A stretch of 64,000 bases of DNA from positions 59,516-123,515 of the forward strand of contig CAYTWH010000006.1 in assembly GCA_964442075.1 (NCBI GenBank). The letters are read 5' to 3'. The notes under the pieces are model-generated. The model saw only the letters and a program-made list of their open reading frames with translations, ran no database searches and was not told the DNA's origin. Within the stretch, counting starts at the first letter, position 1. Each line of letters starts with the position of its first letter. The stretch is from CAYTAU01 sp964442075. GTDB lineage: Bacteria > Bacteroidota > Bacteroidia > Bacteroidales > CAYTAU01. Shown here piece by piece: positions 27,078-35,728 of the stretch. A program made the translations under genes and the position numbers.

Positions 27078-27647
27078 ATGAATAAAATTTTAATTATAGC
27101 AATTTCAATAATTCTTGGACTTGCTACTCTTGTAAATGCACAAAAAAAAGGTGAAATTATTTATGAAACACCCGAAGTTCCTGTTGATGAGACCACACAA
27201 AAGATAATTTACACAAAGGTTGTTGATGCTACAGGGTCAAAAGATATATTATTTAGAAAAGCTATTACGTGGTTTAACAAATATTATAAAAACCCAACAA
27301 ACGTAATTAGAGAAAAAGACGAAGTAGCCGGAAAAATTGTAGCGAAAGCAAGAATTAAGGTGTTAAATCCACCCGATAAAAAAGGTGTTCAAACTATGAA
27401 AGGGATTGTTGTTTATACCTTAACTTGTGAATTTAAAGAAGGGAGGTTTAAATATACGTTAAACGATATTAATTTAAAAGCAGCATCATATTATGCTTGT
27501 GAACGATGGTTAGATACCGAATCACAAACTTATTCACAGGTTTATAATTTTTTCTTACAGCAGGTTAATGATGAAATAAACAAAACTCTTACCGCACTTA
27601 AAAAACACGTAACTGCTTCAGACGAGAAAAAACCTGAAGATTGGTAG
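27078..27647 (+). CDS. DUF4468 (TBP-like fold) secreted protein
   Basis: The protein has 189 residues and a signal peptide (IISIILGLATLVNAQ). The mature part matches DUF4468: an opening V.G.T..IIYTKVVDATGSKDILFRKAITWFNKYYKNPTNVIREKDEVAGKIVAKARI, a central strand GIVVYTLTCEFKEGRFKYTLNDI, and a helical end VYNFFLQQVNDEINKTLTALKK. DUF4468 proteins are common in Bacteroidota as periplasmic or outer-membrane-associated proteins with a TBP-like fold. No biochemical role is established. The next gene, a lipoprotein, follows after 55 nt on the same strand. Confidence 0.82.
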   Translation: MNKILIIAISIILGLATLVNAQKKGEIIYETPEVPVDETTQKIIYTKVVDATGSKDILFRKAITWFNKYYKNPTNVIREKDEVAGKIVAKARIKVLNPPDKKGVQTMKGIVVYTLTCEFKEGRFKYTLNDINLKAASYYACERWLDTESQTYSQVYNFFLQQVNDEINKTLTALKKHVTASDEKKPEDW

Positions 27648-27702
27648 TCAATTATGTCCCGAGTTAAAATAAATGGTTTCATTTTTAATAAATAATTTTA
27701 TT

Positions 27703-28743
27703 ATGAAAATTAAAACAATTATTGCATTATTTTTAATAGTCTTTTTTGCAGCATGTAACTGCGATAAAAATGAAAATACTAAGCTTGAGAATACTGATAT
27801 TTCTTCTCAAAATGCACTATTATCTACTAATGTTGTGGTAAAGCACCTTTTTCCTTTTCAAGCAGTTAATGAAGACTGGCTTGCAGGTTTTGACAGTAAA
27901 AATTTCACAAACGAACTTATTGAAACAAGTTTAAAAGGAGAACTTACTCTATTTGATTATATAAATACTTCTGTTGGAGAATATATTCCAATGAGTAAAG
28001 AAGAAGTTGTATCCATTTTTACACGTTCAGATACTATTGAAATTGAAGACCCTGAAACATTCGAGATCAGTGTTGAAGTTTTTAAGAAAGAACTAAATCG
28101 TGATGAAATAAGCCAATTATTTTTTACTGAAGAATGGTTTTTAGATAAAGACAATTTTAAAATGACAAAAGAGGTTCTTGGATATGGTCTTGTTCATGAA
28201 TTTTACAGGGAAAATGATGTTGAAAAAGAAAGACTTTTGAAAAAAGTTCTTTTCGAATTAAATTTTAACAATGACACTGTTAATGTTAAATCTCAGGATG
28301 TAAAAAAGAAAAAATTGCTTGTCGAAAATATTAAGTATGAATTTAATCTTGATAATGAAAACTGGGTAAAAGATTTAGACCATGAAAGATTTATGAATAC
28401 AATTATTGAAAAAATTACAAAAGGAGAAATCAAAGCTTATGATTTTTATGATAACTCAAAAGTACTTTCTGTTAATAATATTAAAGTAAATCTAGATCTG
28501 ATATCTGATACTATTGAGCTTGAAAATTTTGAAACTTCTGAAATAACTACTGAGGTTGTAGAATATGACATAACTCCAGATTTATTTGGCAGCTACATAT
28601 TTATTGAAGATTGGTATATTGATAAAAACTCTTACAAAATAATTAAGGAAATAAAAGGAATTGCTCCCGTATATTACTATTATAAAGGTAATGACGATGC
28701 AGAACTTATGAAAAAAATTCCTTTTGTTGTTTGGTTTAATTAG
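27703..28743 (+). CDS. Lipoprotein with two tandem GldN-like modules
   Basis: From the ATG at 27703 the product has 346 residues and a clear lipoprotein signal (IIALFLIVFFAAC), which is why I prefer this start to the ATG 30 nt upstream. Two modules of about 130-140 residues follow. Module 1 reads ELIETSLKGELTLFDY, then VVSIFTRSDTIEIEDPETFE, KKELNRDEISQLFFTEEWFLDK and KEVLGYGLV. Module 2 reads TIIEKITKGEIKAYDF, DTIELENFETSE, YIFIEDWYIDK and KEIKGIAPV. In GldN/PorN, the periplasmic ring partner of lipoprotein GldK/PorK in the T9SS, the same order is seen: I..GEI..Y, FTR.DT, an IK..W.FDK strand and LGI.PV. The family match is my pattern recognition, not a search result. A divergent or accessory ring component is one possibility. 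Confidence 0.6.
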   Translation: MKIKTIIALFLIVFFAACNCDKNENTKLENTDISSQNALLSTNVVVKHLFPFQAVNEDWLAGFDSKNFTNELIETSLKGELTLFDYINTSVGEYIPMSKEEVVSIFTRSDTIEIEDPETFEISVEVFKKELNRDEISQLFFTEEWFLDKDNFKMTKEVLGYGLVHEFYRENDVEKERLLKKVLFELNFNNDTVNVKSQDVKKKKLLVENIKYEFNLDNENWVKDLDHERFMNTIIEKITKGEIKAYDFYDNSKVLSVNNIKVNLDLISDTIELENFETSEITTEVVEYDITPDLFGSYIFIEDWYIDKNSYKIIKEIKGIAPVYYYYKGNDDAELMKKIPFVVWFN

Positions 28744-28762
28744 TTATCTTTTTCCTACAGAT

Positions 28763-28858
28763 AACGCAGATATGCAGAAAATAGAATCTGCGAAAATTTG
28801 CGAAATCAGCGGGAGAAAAAAATAAAAAATCAGCGAAATCAGTAGGAGAAAAAAATAA
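28763..28858. repeat. Intergenic repeat with CGCAGAT / ATCTGCG stem and a 26-nt direct repeat
   Basis: CGCAGAT near 28764 pairs with ATCTGCG near 28796. Next, a 26-nt unit starting GCGAAATCAG occurs at 28800-28825 and again at 28833-28858 with two differences. Elements rich in 'CTGCGAAAATCTGCGAAATC' are dispersed repeats in many Bacteroidota genomes. Confidence 0.6.
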
Positions 28859-28867
28859 TTTAAAACA

Positions 28868-29623
28868 ATGCATGTACGCTTACATATAATATTCATACTG
28901 TTTTTTTTCATCACTGCCTCAGTCTTTTCTCAACCCGGATTTAAAAAACAACAAAAACAATATAAACGAGTTAGAGATGCATATACCGAAAAAGAAAAAT
29001 ATTTAAAACAGCTTTACAAAGAAAAAGGCATTGATACACTTTCCTCATATATCTATATCCGAGGTTTTAAACATGAAAGAATATTGGAAGTATGGGCAAA
29101 AAATAAAAACGATACTGCCTATACACATATAATTAATTACGATTTTTGTAGTTTTTCGGGCAAATTAGGACCAAAAAGAAAACAGGGTGATATGCAGGTT
29201 CCTGAGGGCTTTTATTATATTAACAGATATAATCCTTATAGTAGTTTTCATTTATCTTTAGGTTTAAATTACCCAAACAGATCAGACAGGATACTTAGTA
29301 AATTTTCAAATCTTGGAGGAGATATATTTATTCATGGAGCTTGTTGTACTATTGGTTGTATCCCAATAACTGATGATAAAATTAATGAATTATTTTTAAT
29401 TGCTGTTGAAGCTAAAAATAGTGGACAGGTTAAAGTTCCAGTACATATTTTTCCTGCAAAAATTACCGATGAACAAATCAAATATTTAAAGTCGAAATAT
29501 TCCGAAGATAATATTTTACTGCAATTCTGGGAGAACCTGAAAGGAGCTTATGATTATTTTGAAAAACATAAAAATCCTCCCGCAGTAAGTGTTGATAGTC
29601 AGGGCAAATACATCTTTAAATAA
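28868..29623 (+). CDS. L,D-transpeptidase (YkuD/YafK-like) family protein
   Basis: The protein has 251 residues and a signal peptide (IIFILFFFITASVFSQ). The central and C-terminal parts follow the YafK-like group: DFCSFSGKLGPKRKQGDMQVPEGFYYINRYNPYSSFHLSLGLNYPN, then GGDIFIHGACCTIGCIPITDDKINELF. H156 and C164 are the expected catalytic pair of the H..G.C.P motif. These enzymes use a Cys to form L,D-crosslinks in peptidoglycan, or attach or cut proteins at the meso-diaminopimelate residue; some YafK-like members hydrolyse rather than ligate. A periplasmic wall-modifying role is well supported, but the exact reaction is not. Start and spacing suggest its own message after the repeat-filled gap. 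Confidence 0.85.
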   Translation: MHVRLHIIFILFFFITASVFSQPGFKKQQKQYKRVRDAYTEKEKYLKQLYKEKGIDTLSSYIYIRGFKHERILEVWAKNKNDTAYTHIINYDFCSFSGKLGPKRKQGDMQVPEGFYYINRYNPYSSFHLSLGLNYPNRSDRILSKFSNLGGDIFIHGACCTIGCIPITDDKINELFLIAVEAKNSGQVKVPVHIFPAKITDEQIKYLKSKYSEDNILLQFWENLKGAYDYFEKHKNPPAVSVDSQGKYIFK

Positions 29624-29688
29624 CAAGATTTATTATTTACAGTAATTAGATATTTAATAAAATTACTAATTTTGTAAAAATTTTATTT

Positions 29689-30246
29689 ATGAAGTATTTT
29701 TTAAAAATACTTATAGTTTTCACAATCATTGGGACTTTTGGGAATAAAACTTTTTCTCAAACAACAAATGATAGTATTCCCAGTTTTAAAGATAAATTAT
29801 TTTTTGGAGGTGATTTTGGATTAAGCTTTGGTTCTGTTACTTATGTTGAGCTGTCGCCCGCAGTTGGTTATAGACTTACTAAAGAACTTTCAGCAGGAGT
29901 GGGCGTTATTTATAAATATATTAGTTCAAAAAATTATTATTCTACATATTCATTTTCTACCAGTATCTATGGGGGAAAGATGTTCGCTAATTATATGGTT
30001 ACTAACAATCTTTTCCCTCATGTTGAATTTGAAATTTTAAGCCTTGAACGTAAATATTTTGATTTTATAGGCAATTACCCTGATAATGGAAGATATCTTT
30101 ACGAAAGTTTATTTGTTGGTGCCGGTTATAGATATCCAATTGGTAAAAATTCATATATTACTACAGTATTATTATATAATCTTAATCATTCATCAAATTC
30201 TTTTTACCCAAGCCCTTATGTGTGGAGATTAGGGTTTAATTTCTAA
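29689..30246 (+). CDS. Predicted small outer-membrane beta-barrel protein
   Basis: The protein has 185 residues and a signal peptide (ILIVFTIIGTFGNKTFSQ). The mature part has alternating hydrophobic strands (FFGGDFGLSFGSVTYVELSPAVGYRLTKELSAGVGVIYKYI, then YGGKMFANYMVTNNLFPHVEFEIL, LFVGAGYRYPIG) and ends in a terminal Phe (WRLGFNF), as small outer-membrane barrels do. No ligand or function can be assigned. A TAATTTTG -7-like element lies at 29667-29674. The antiporter gene starts 3 nt after the stop, so the two are co-transcribed. Confidence 0.75.
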   Translation: MKYFLKILIVFTIIGTFGNKTFSQTTNDSIPSFKDKLFFGGDFGLSFGSVTYVELSPAVGYRLTKELSAGVGVIYKYISSKNYYSTYSFSTSIYGGKMFANYMVTNNLFPHVEFEILSLERKYFDFIGNYPDNGRYLYESLFVGAGYRYPIGKNSYITTVLLYNLNHSSNSFYPSPYVWRLGFNF

Positions 30247-30249
30247 AAT

Positions 30250-31557
30250 ATGGAAGTATTTAGTTCATATACAATAATAATTGCATGCTCATTAATTATA
30301 ATAGTTTCATATTTTTTTAACAGCATTTCAAGAAAAACAAGTGTCCCAAGCGTATTGATGTTAATTGTGCTAGGTGTTATCATTAATAAAATTTTATTTT
30401 TTTCAGGATATAAAAACATTAATTTCCTTCCAACTCTTGAACTGTTAGGGATTATTGGCTTAATAATGATAGTACTTGAAGCAGCATTGGACCTTGAACT
30501 TACAAAAGAAAAATGGCCAATAATATGGAAATCACTGTTAGTTTCAGTATTATCTCTTGTAGCATGTTCTTTTTTAATAGCAATTGTGATTCAGGTGTTC
30601 TTTAATAAGGGTTTATTTGTTTCTATGATTTACGCTATTCCTTTGTCAATAATGAGTAGTGCCATTGTTATTCCAAGTGTTTCCAATTTAAGTGAACATA
30701 AAAAAGAATTTATGATTTATGAAGCTACATTTTCTGATATTCTTGGCATTATGTTCTTCTATTTCTTAATTGGCAGTGTAAATGCTGAAACCCATATTCA
30801 ATTAGCATGGATGATATTTGGTAATGTTTTTGTAACTGTATTACTGTCAATAATTGTAAGTTATGTGCTTATTATAGTTTTTCAGAAATTGAAATCAAAT
30901 ATTAAATTATTTTTGTTGATAGCCGTTTTATTGGTTTTGTATAGTCTTGGTAAACTCATGCACCTTTCATCATTATTAATAATATTGATGTTTGGTTTGG
31001 TGCTGAATAACAGGAAGTTATTTTTCAGAGGGTTTATGAAAAAGCATGTAAACATCGAAACGATGAACGATATTTACAAAAACTTTAAGTTAGTTACCCT
31101 TGAAACCTCATTTGTTGTAAGAACTTTCTTTTTTGTAATTTTTGGTATAACTATAGTCTTAAGTTCTTTATTAAATATAAAAGTTGTTTTGGTATCAGGC
31201 TTAATACTTGGTATTTTATTTGGTATCAGAATAATATTTTTATATTTAATTGTCAGGAAAGATATAATACCTCAAGCTTTTATTGCTCCAAGAGGATTAA
31301 TAACAATACTTTTGTTTTTTAGTATTCCTCTTGATATTAAAGAACAGTTTGAAGAATTTAAGCCGGGGATTTTGCTTTTTGTAATAATAATCTCCTCGTT
31401 ATTAATGTCATGGATATTAATAAGGCATTCAAAAGCCAAAAAATTAAAGGAAGAAATTGAAAAAGATTTTCCGGAAGAAATTAGTAATGAAAATATTGAA
31501 ACAAATGGTGTTTCAAAAAATATTGAAAATTTAGAAAATGATAAATTAACAAATTAA
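30250..31557 (+). CDS. Cation:proton antiporter (CPA1-like)
   Basis: The inner-membrane protein has 435 residues and about twelve hydrophobic segments. Landmarks of the sodium/proton exchanger family are PSVLMLIVLGVIIN, GLIMIVLEAALDLELTKEKW, the broken-helix region SMIYAIPLSIMSSAIVIPSV, YEATFSDILGIMFFYF with the acidic residue of the ion site, and APRGLITILLFF near the end. The tail after residue 395 is a charged cytoplasmic extension (KKLKEEIEKDFPEE..). It probably exchanges Na+ or K+ for H+ and thereby controls pH and ions; the ion cannot be decided from sequence. It follows the small barrel gene by 3 nt and precedes slyD by 12 nt. Confidence 0.88.
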   Translation: MEVFSSYTIIIACSLIIIVSYFFNSISRKTSVPSVLMLIVLGVIINKILFFSGYKNINFLPTLELLGIIGLIMIVLEAALDLELTKEKWPIIWKSLLVSVLSLVACSFLIAIVIQVFFNKGLFVSMIYAIPLSIMSSAIVIPSVSNLSEHKKEFMIYEATFSDILGIMFFYFLIGSVNAETHIQLAWMIFGNVFVTVLLSIIVSYVLIIVFQKLKSNIKLFLLIAVLLVLYSLGKLMHLSSLLIILMFGLVLNNRKLFFRGFMKKHVNIETMNDIYKNFKLVTLETSFVVRTFFFVIFGITIVLSSLLNIKVVLVSGLILGILFGIRIIFLYLIVRKDIIPQAFIAPRGLITILLFFSIPLDIKEQFEEFKPGILLFVIIISSLLMSWILIRHSKAKKLKEEIEKDFPEEISNENIETNGVSKNIENLENDKLTN

Positions 31558-31569
31558 AATTTTATTAAA

Positions 31570-32097
31570 ATGGAAGTAGGAAAAGATAAAATGATCTCTG
31601 TAACGTATGTTTTAAGAGAAACCGATTTTTCAGGAAAAATAATTGAGGAAGTTAATGACGCCAATCCTTTGCAATTTGTATTTGATACAGGAAAATTAAT
31701 TAAAAAATTTGAAGAAAATTTAGCAGGGAAAAATATGGGTGATGAATTTGAATTTCTTTTAAAGTCGGAAGATGCTTATGGCGAATATAGTGAAGATAAA
31801 ATTATGCCATTACCAAAACAAGCATTTGAAGTAAATGGCAAAATTGACGAGGACGTAATAGTTGTTGGTGCATCTGTACCAATGCAAGATAAACAAGGTA
31901 ATAAATTAATAGGACTTATTGTTGAAATTACTGACAAGATAGTAAAAATGGATTTTAATCATCCTATGGCAGGGAAAACTTTGGCGTATAAAGGAAAAAT
32001 AACAGAAGTAAGAGAAACTACTGAACTTGAACGTAATGCTCATTTATATGGACACGATGCATCACAATGTAGTTCTTGTGGTGGTGGCTGTGGTTAA
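31570..32097 (+). CDS. slyD: FKBP-type peptidyl-prolyl isomerase SlyD
   Basis: The 175-residue protein has the SlyD layout: a short FKBP domain (MISVTYVLRETDFSGKIIEE, then PLQFVFDTGKLIKKFEENLAGKNMGDEFEFLLKSEDAYGEYSEDKI), the insert-in-flap chaperone domain (KQAFEVNGKIDEDVIVVGASVPMQDKQGN..), and a return to FKBP sequence with VKMDFNHPMAGKTLAYKGKITEVRE. The C-terminal tail HLYGHDASQCSSCGGGCG carries His and Cys residues that bind nickel or other metals in SlyD proteins. It assists cytoplasmic folding and, in bacteria where it has been studied, hydrogenase metal supply. It is 12 nt downstream of the antiporter, but no functional link is evident. Confidence 0.95.
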   Translation: MEVGKDKMISVTYVLRETDFSGKIIEEVNDANPLQFVFDTGKLIKKFEENLAGKNMGDEFEFLLKSEDAYGEYSEDKIMPLPKQAFEVNGKIDEDVIVVGASVPMQDKQGNKLIGLIVEITDKIVKMDFNHPMAGKTLAYKGKITEVRETTELERNAHLYGHDASQCSSCGGGCG

Positions 32098-32229
32098 AAA
32101 ATTAAAGTTGAAATTTGAAACTCGAAATTTGGGAAACTCATTTTTAAAACAACCAAATTTCTAATTTCCAATTTCTAATCATGGGTTTTCTGTAGGCGCA
32201 AACAATTACAAAAGCACAAATACAAACAC

Positions 32230-33522
32230 ATGAAAAAGATACCTTTATATTTACTTATAATTATAGGAATGCTCCTTGGTGTTGGCTGGGGAGTTATTGC
32301 TGTATATACGGATTTAATTGAATTCACAACAGATTGGATTACACCCTGGGGTTCTATCTTTATGAAACTGCTTAAACTTATTGCAATTCCCCTAATCTTT
32401 GTTTCTTTAGTTAAAGGGATTTCGAGTTTAACAAACATTTCGCAATTATCTAAAATAGGATTTCGAACCATTATCTTTTATATATTTTCTACCGTAATAG
32501 CTATTTCAATAGGCTTATTGCTTGTAAATACATTTAAACCGGGAAATGCTTTTCCGGAAGATGTTCGGACTCAATTAATGGAAAAATATAAAGACGATGT
32601 TGAATATAAGCAAAGCGATGCACATTCTCAAAAGAACAAAGGTCCTTTGAATTTTGTAGAAGAAATGGTTCCTGACAATATTATTGCTGCATCATCAAAT
32701 AATCGGAAGATGTTGCAGGTAATATTTTTTGCCATTCTTTTTGGTATTGCAATGGTTATGATACCGAGAGACAAAACAACAATTGTAAAACAATTTTTTG
32801 ATGGATTAAATGATATTATACTTAAACTGATAGATATAATAATGTGGTTTGCACCTATTGGTGTATTTGCATTAATGGCAGGTTTAATTGTAGAAATAGC
32901 AGGAAATAATCCGTCAAAAACACTAGACCTCTTTATTGCACTTGGATTTTATTGTATTACTGTAGTTCTTGGGTTAATTATTATGATATTGGTAATTTAT
33001 CCAATATTATTGAAATTATTTGGAAAAATGCCGTATTTCAAATTTTTAAAAGGAATTTTTCCTGCCCAAATGCTTGCATTTTCAACCAGTTCAAGTGCAG
33101 CAACCTTACCTGTAACAATGGAATGTTGTGAGAATAATTTAAAGATCGATAAAGAGGTTACAAGTTTTGTGTTGCCAATAGGGGCAACTATTAATATGGA
33201 CGGAACCAGCTTGTATCAGGCAGTAGCTGCTGTTTTTATTGCACAAGCTTTTGGCTACGATTTAGATTTAACTCAACAACTAGTAATTGTATTAACTGCA
33301 ACTTTAGCCTCCATTGGCTCTGCTGCAGTTCCCGGAGCCGGAATTATAATGCTGATAATAGTGCTTGAAGCAATAGGTGTTCCAAGTGCCGGTATAGCAA
33401 TAATTCTTGCTGTTGACAGACCTTTGGATATGCTTCGTACAACAGTAAATGTTACAGGCGATTCTACTGTTTCTTTGATAATTCATAATTATTTAAATAA
33501 GAGAAATAAAAAAGATTTATAG
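32230..33522 (+). CDS. Dicarboxylate/amino acid:cation symporter (GltP/GltT family)
   Basis: The inner-membrane transporter has 430 residues. Diagnostic motifs are the HP1 serine-rich loop MLAFSTSSSAATLPVTMECCE, the substrate- and cation-binding PIGATINMDGTSLYQAVAAVFIAQ, the HP2 ASIGSAAVPGAGIIMLIIVLEAIG, and DRPLDMLRTTVNVTGDS in the last helix, where the Asp and Asn contact substrate and Na+. DAACS family carriers take up aspartate, glutamate or C4-dicarboxylates with Na+ or H+. The MLRTTVNVTGD segment has Thr where amino-acid carriers often have an Arg-binding context, and I cannot decide the substrate. It has a 132-nt upstream gap after slyD and stands alone. Confidence 0.93.
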   Translation: MKKIPLYLLIIIGMLLGVGWGVIAVYTDLIEFTTDWITPWGSIFMKLLKLIAIPLIFVSLVKGISSLTNISQLSKIGFRTIIFYIFSTVIAISIGLLLVNTFKPGNAFPEDVRTQLMEKYKDDVEYKQSDAHSQKNKGPLNFVEEMVPDNIIAASSNNRKMLQVIFFAILFGIAMVMIPRDKTTIVKQFFDGLNDIILKLIDIIMWFAPIGVFALMAGLIVEIAGNNPSKTLDLFIALGFYCITVVLGLIIMILVIYPILLKLFGKMPYFKFLKGIFPAQMLAFSTSSSAATLPVTMECCENNLKIDKEVTSFVLPIGATINMDGTSLYQAVAAVFIAQAFGYDLDLTQQLVIVLTATLASIGSAAVPGAGIIMLIIVLEAIGVPSAGIAIILAVDRPLDMLRTTVNVTGDSTVSLIIHNYLNKRNKKDL

Positions 33523-33633
33523 ATTTCTGTTAAAAATCACAGTATCAAATTTATTTTAAAATCAATTTGTTTACACAAAAAAAATCATATAAATTTGGCT
33601 AAAATCAATTTTCTGATAATCACAAATATAAAA

Positions 33634-35688
33634 ATGTCAAATATTCGCATATTGTTATTGGTAATTTTGTTTAGTTCTTCATCATTATTTTCTCAAAATT
33701 TAATGCTAAATCCCGGATTTGAAAATAACCTTTTTGGATGGTACTTAGACAGTACTTCTACATATCCTGTCTTTTCGGTTGATTATACAGAAAAATATTC
33801 CGGAGTTTCCAGTTTAAAAATAACTCATAGTGATTCTGACACATCAATCTTTGCACAAGTTGTTCCTGTTACAGAAGGTAAAAAATATTTCATAGAATAC
33901 TGGGTGAAAGCAGAAAACATAGAAAATTATTTTTTGCCATTTGTTCGTTTTGCACATGATACATCAAGAGTTTTTGATACTTATTTCTGTCCAAACGGAA
34001 ATGTCCCTGAGTGGCAACCCCTAAGGGCAAGGTTCGTTGTACCAGATTCAGCAAATGCAATTATTTTGTTTTTTGCATTATATGGAAAAGGTTCTTTATG
34101 GTTTGATGAAATATCTCTTATTGAGCAAACAGATACAACAAATAATCAATTTACAGTTGATGTTACATCTACTGGGGTGCCTTTAAAAAATCATTTCCAA
34201 TCTAACGGAATTGATCCTGGGAATTCGGCTAACTCTCTTAACTTTATTGATCATTTTCAGGAAATGGGAATAGATTATGTTCGCACACATGATTTTGCTA
34301 TTGCATTTGATCACAGCACAATAGTTGGTGTTGCTGATACAAGCTATGATCCTTATAATCCGGCATCATATTATTTTCATATCAGTGACTCAATAGCTGC
34401 AAATATTTATAATGCTGGCGGTAAAATATTCTACAGATTAGGACAAAGTTATCATAGTGATTCTATATATAGTACTCCTCCTGTTAACTACACAAAATGG
34501 GCAAATTCAGCAGTTCAGATAATTAAACATTATAACGATGGATGGAATAATGGATTTAATTACAATATTGATTATTTTGAAATATGGAATGAGCCTGATC
34601 TGAAAGATTTCTGGAAAGGAAGCGTACAGGAATATATTGCATTTTACAGGACTACATCAAAGGCAATTAAAGCATACAACCCAAATCTAAAAGTCGGCGG
34701 GCCATCAATATCAAATGTTTTTAATGAAAGTTTTATTAACGAATTTCTAGATTCCGTTTCAACATATAATATTCCTTTAGATTTCTTTTCATATCATTTT
34801 TATTATCTTCCAAATCCATACTATTTTAAACTTACAAACGAATATGTCAGAAATAAATTGAATGAATATGGACTTGGTAATATTGAAATAATTAACACTG
34901 AGTGGAATACGGCAATGTTTAATTATCAGTTTTATGAAGTTTTTGGAATGGATGATGAGCTAAATGCTGCTTCTTTAACTAATGCAATGACTTATATGCA
35001 AGATAGTGATATAAGCAAATTCTTCAGATATGGTTTCAGAAATTACTGGTTCGGGCTAGTTAATGAAAACGGAGATGTTAGATATTCCGGATTAGCAATG
35101 AAATCATTCAGACAACTTTATGAAAACGGGGACAAAATTTCAACTACAGGAGGAGACACTTTGGGAACAAGTATTATTGCAACACAGGGAATTAGTGATT
35201 GCCATATAATTATTTCAGATATTAGCTCACCCGCAACATCTTATAAACTGCAAGTTGAAAATTTAAATCCCGGTATTAATTACGATTATATTATTTATAG
35301 AATTTCAGATGATTTATTTTATGAAGAAGCAGATCAGGGAACAGTATCTTCTATAAATCAAGAAATTATTGTTCCTGCAATTTCTCCTTTTTCAGATCAC
35401 ATAATTATTTCTCAAACAACTTCTAATATAAAAGGTCAAAACAAAGCTCAAGCAAAACTTTACCCAAATCCTTGTTCTAATTATCTGTTTTTATCTTTTC
35501 CTGAAACTTATCATTTCATTAATATAGAAATATACGACCTTACTGGTAAAATTATATTTAATAAAGTTTTAAAAGATACTGACATATGTGAATTAGAAAT
35601 TAAAAAAATTGAAAAAGGATTTTATACTATTAAATATTACAATGATAATAATTCAGGTTCTTTTAATTTTATAAAAATTTACGATTAA
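33634..35688 (+). CDS. T9SS-exported GH39-like glycoside hydrolase with an N-terminal CBM
   Basis: From the ATG at 33634 the product has 684 residues and a signal peptide (ILLLVILFSSSSLFSQ). A TTG 39 nt upstream is rejected, since it would add residues before the signal. Residues ~18-160 (LMLNPGFENNLFGWYLD..SLWFDEISLIE) are a CBM4/9-like binding module. Residues ~170-530 form a TIM barrel of the GH39 kind: GNSANSLNFIDHFQEMGIDYVRTHD, the acid/base motif YFEIWNEPDLKDFWKG, LKVGGPSIS, and the likely nucleophile in EIINTEWNTAMF. GH39 contains beta-xylosidases and alpha-L-iduronidases; other clan A families are not excluded. The end (AKLYPNPCSNYLFLSF..IEKGFYTIKYY) is a type A sorting domain. A surface role in polysaccharide use is inferred. 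Confidence 0.85.
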   Translation: MSNIRILLLVILFSSSSLFSQNLMLNPGFENNLFGWYLDSTSTYPVFSVDYTEKYSGVSSLKITHSDSDTSIFAQVVPVTEGKKYFIEYWVKAENIENYFLPFVRFAHDTSRVFDTYFCPNGNVPEWQPLRARFVVPDSANAIILFFALYGKGSLWFDEISLIEQTDTTNNQFTVDVTSTGVPLKNHFQSNGIDPGNSANSLNFIDHFQEMGIDYVRTHDFAIAFDHSTIVGVADTSYDPYNPASYYFHISDSIAANIYNAGGKIFYRLGQSYHSDSIYSTPPVNYTKWANSAVQIIKHYNDGWNNGFNYNIDYFEIWNEPDLKDFWKGSVQEYIAFYRTTSKAIKAYNPNLKVGGPSISNVFNESFINEFLDSVSTYNIPLDFFSYHFYYLPNPYYFKLTNEYVRNKLNEYGLGNIEIINTEWNTAMFNYQFYEVFGMDDELNAASLTNAMTYMQDSDISKFFRYGFRNYWFGLVNENGDVRYSGLAMKSFRQLYENGDKISTTGGDTLGTSIIATQGISDCHIIISDISSPATSYKLQVENLNPGINYDYIIYRISDDLFYEEADQGTVSSINQEIIVPAISPFSDHIIISQTTSNIKGQNKAQAKLYPNPCSNYLFLSFPETYHFINIEIYDLTGKIIFNKVLKDTDICELEIKKIEKGFYTIKYYNDNNSGSFNFIKIYD

Positions 35689-35728
35689 TTTGTTGTTATT
35701 TTTGTATTAAAAATAATTATATATAAAC

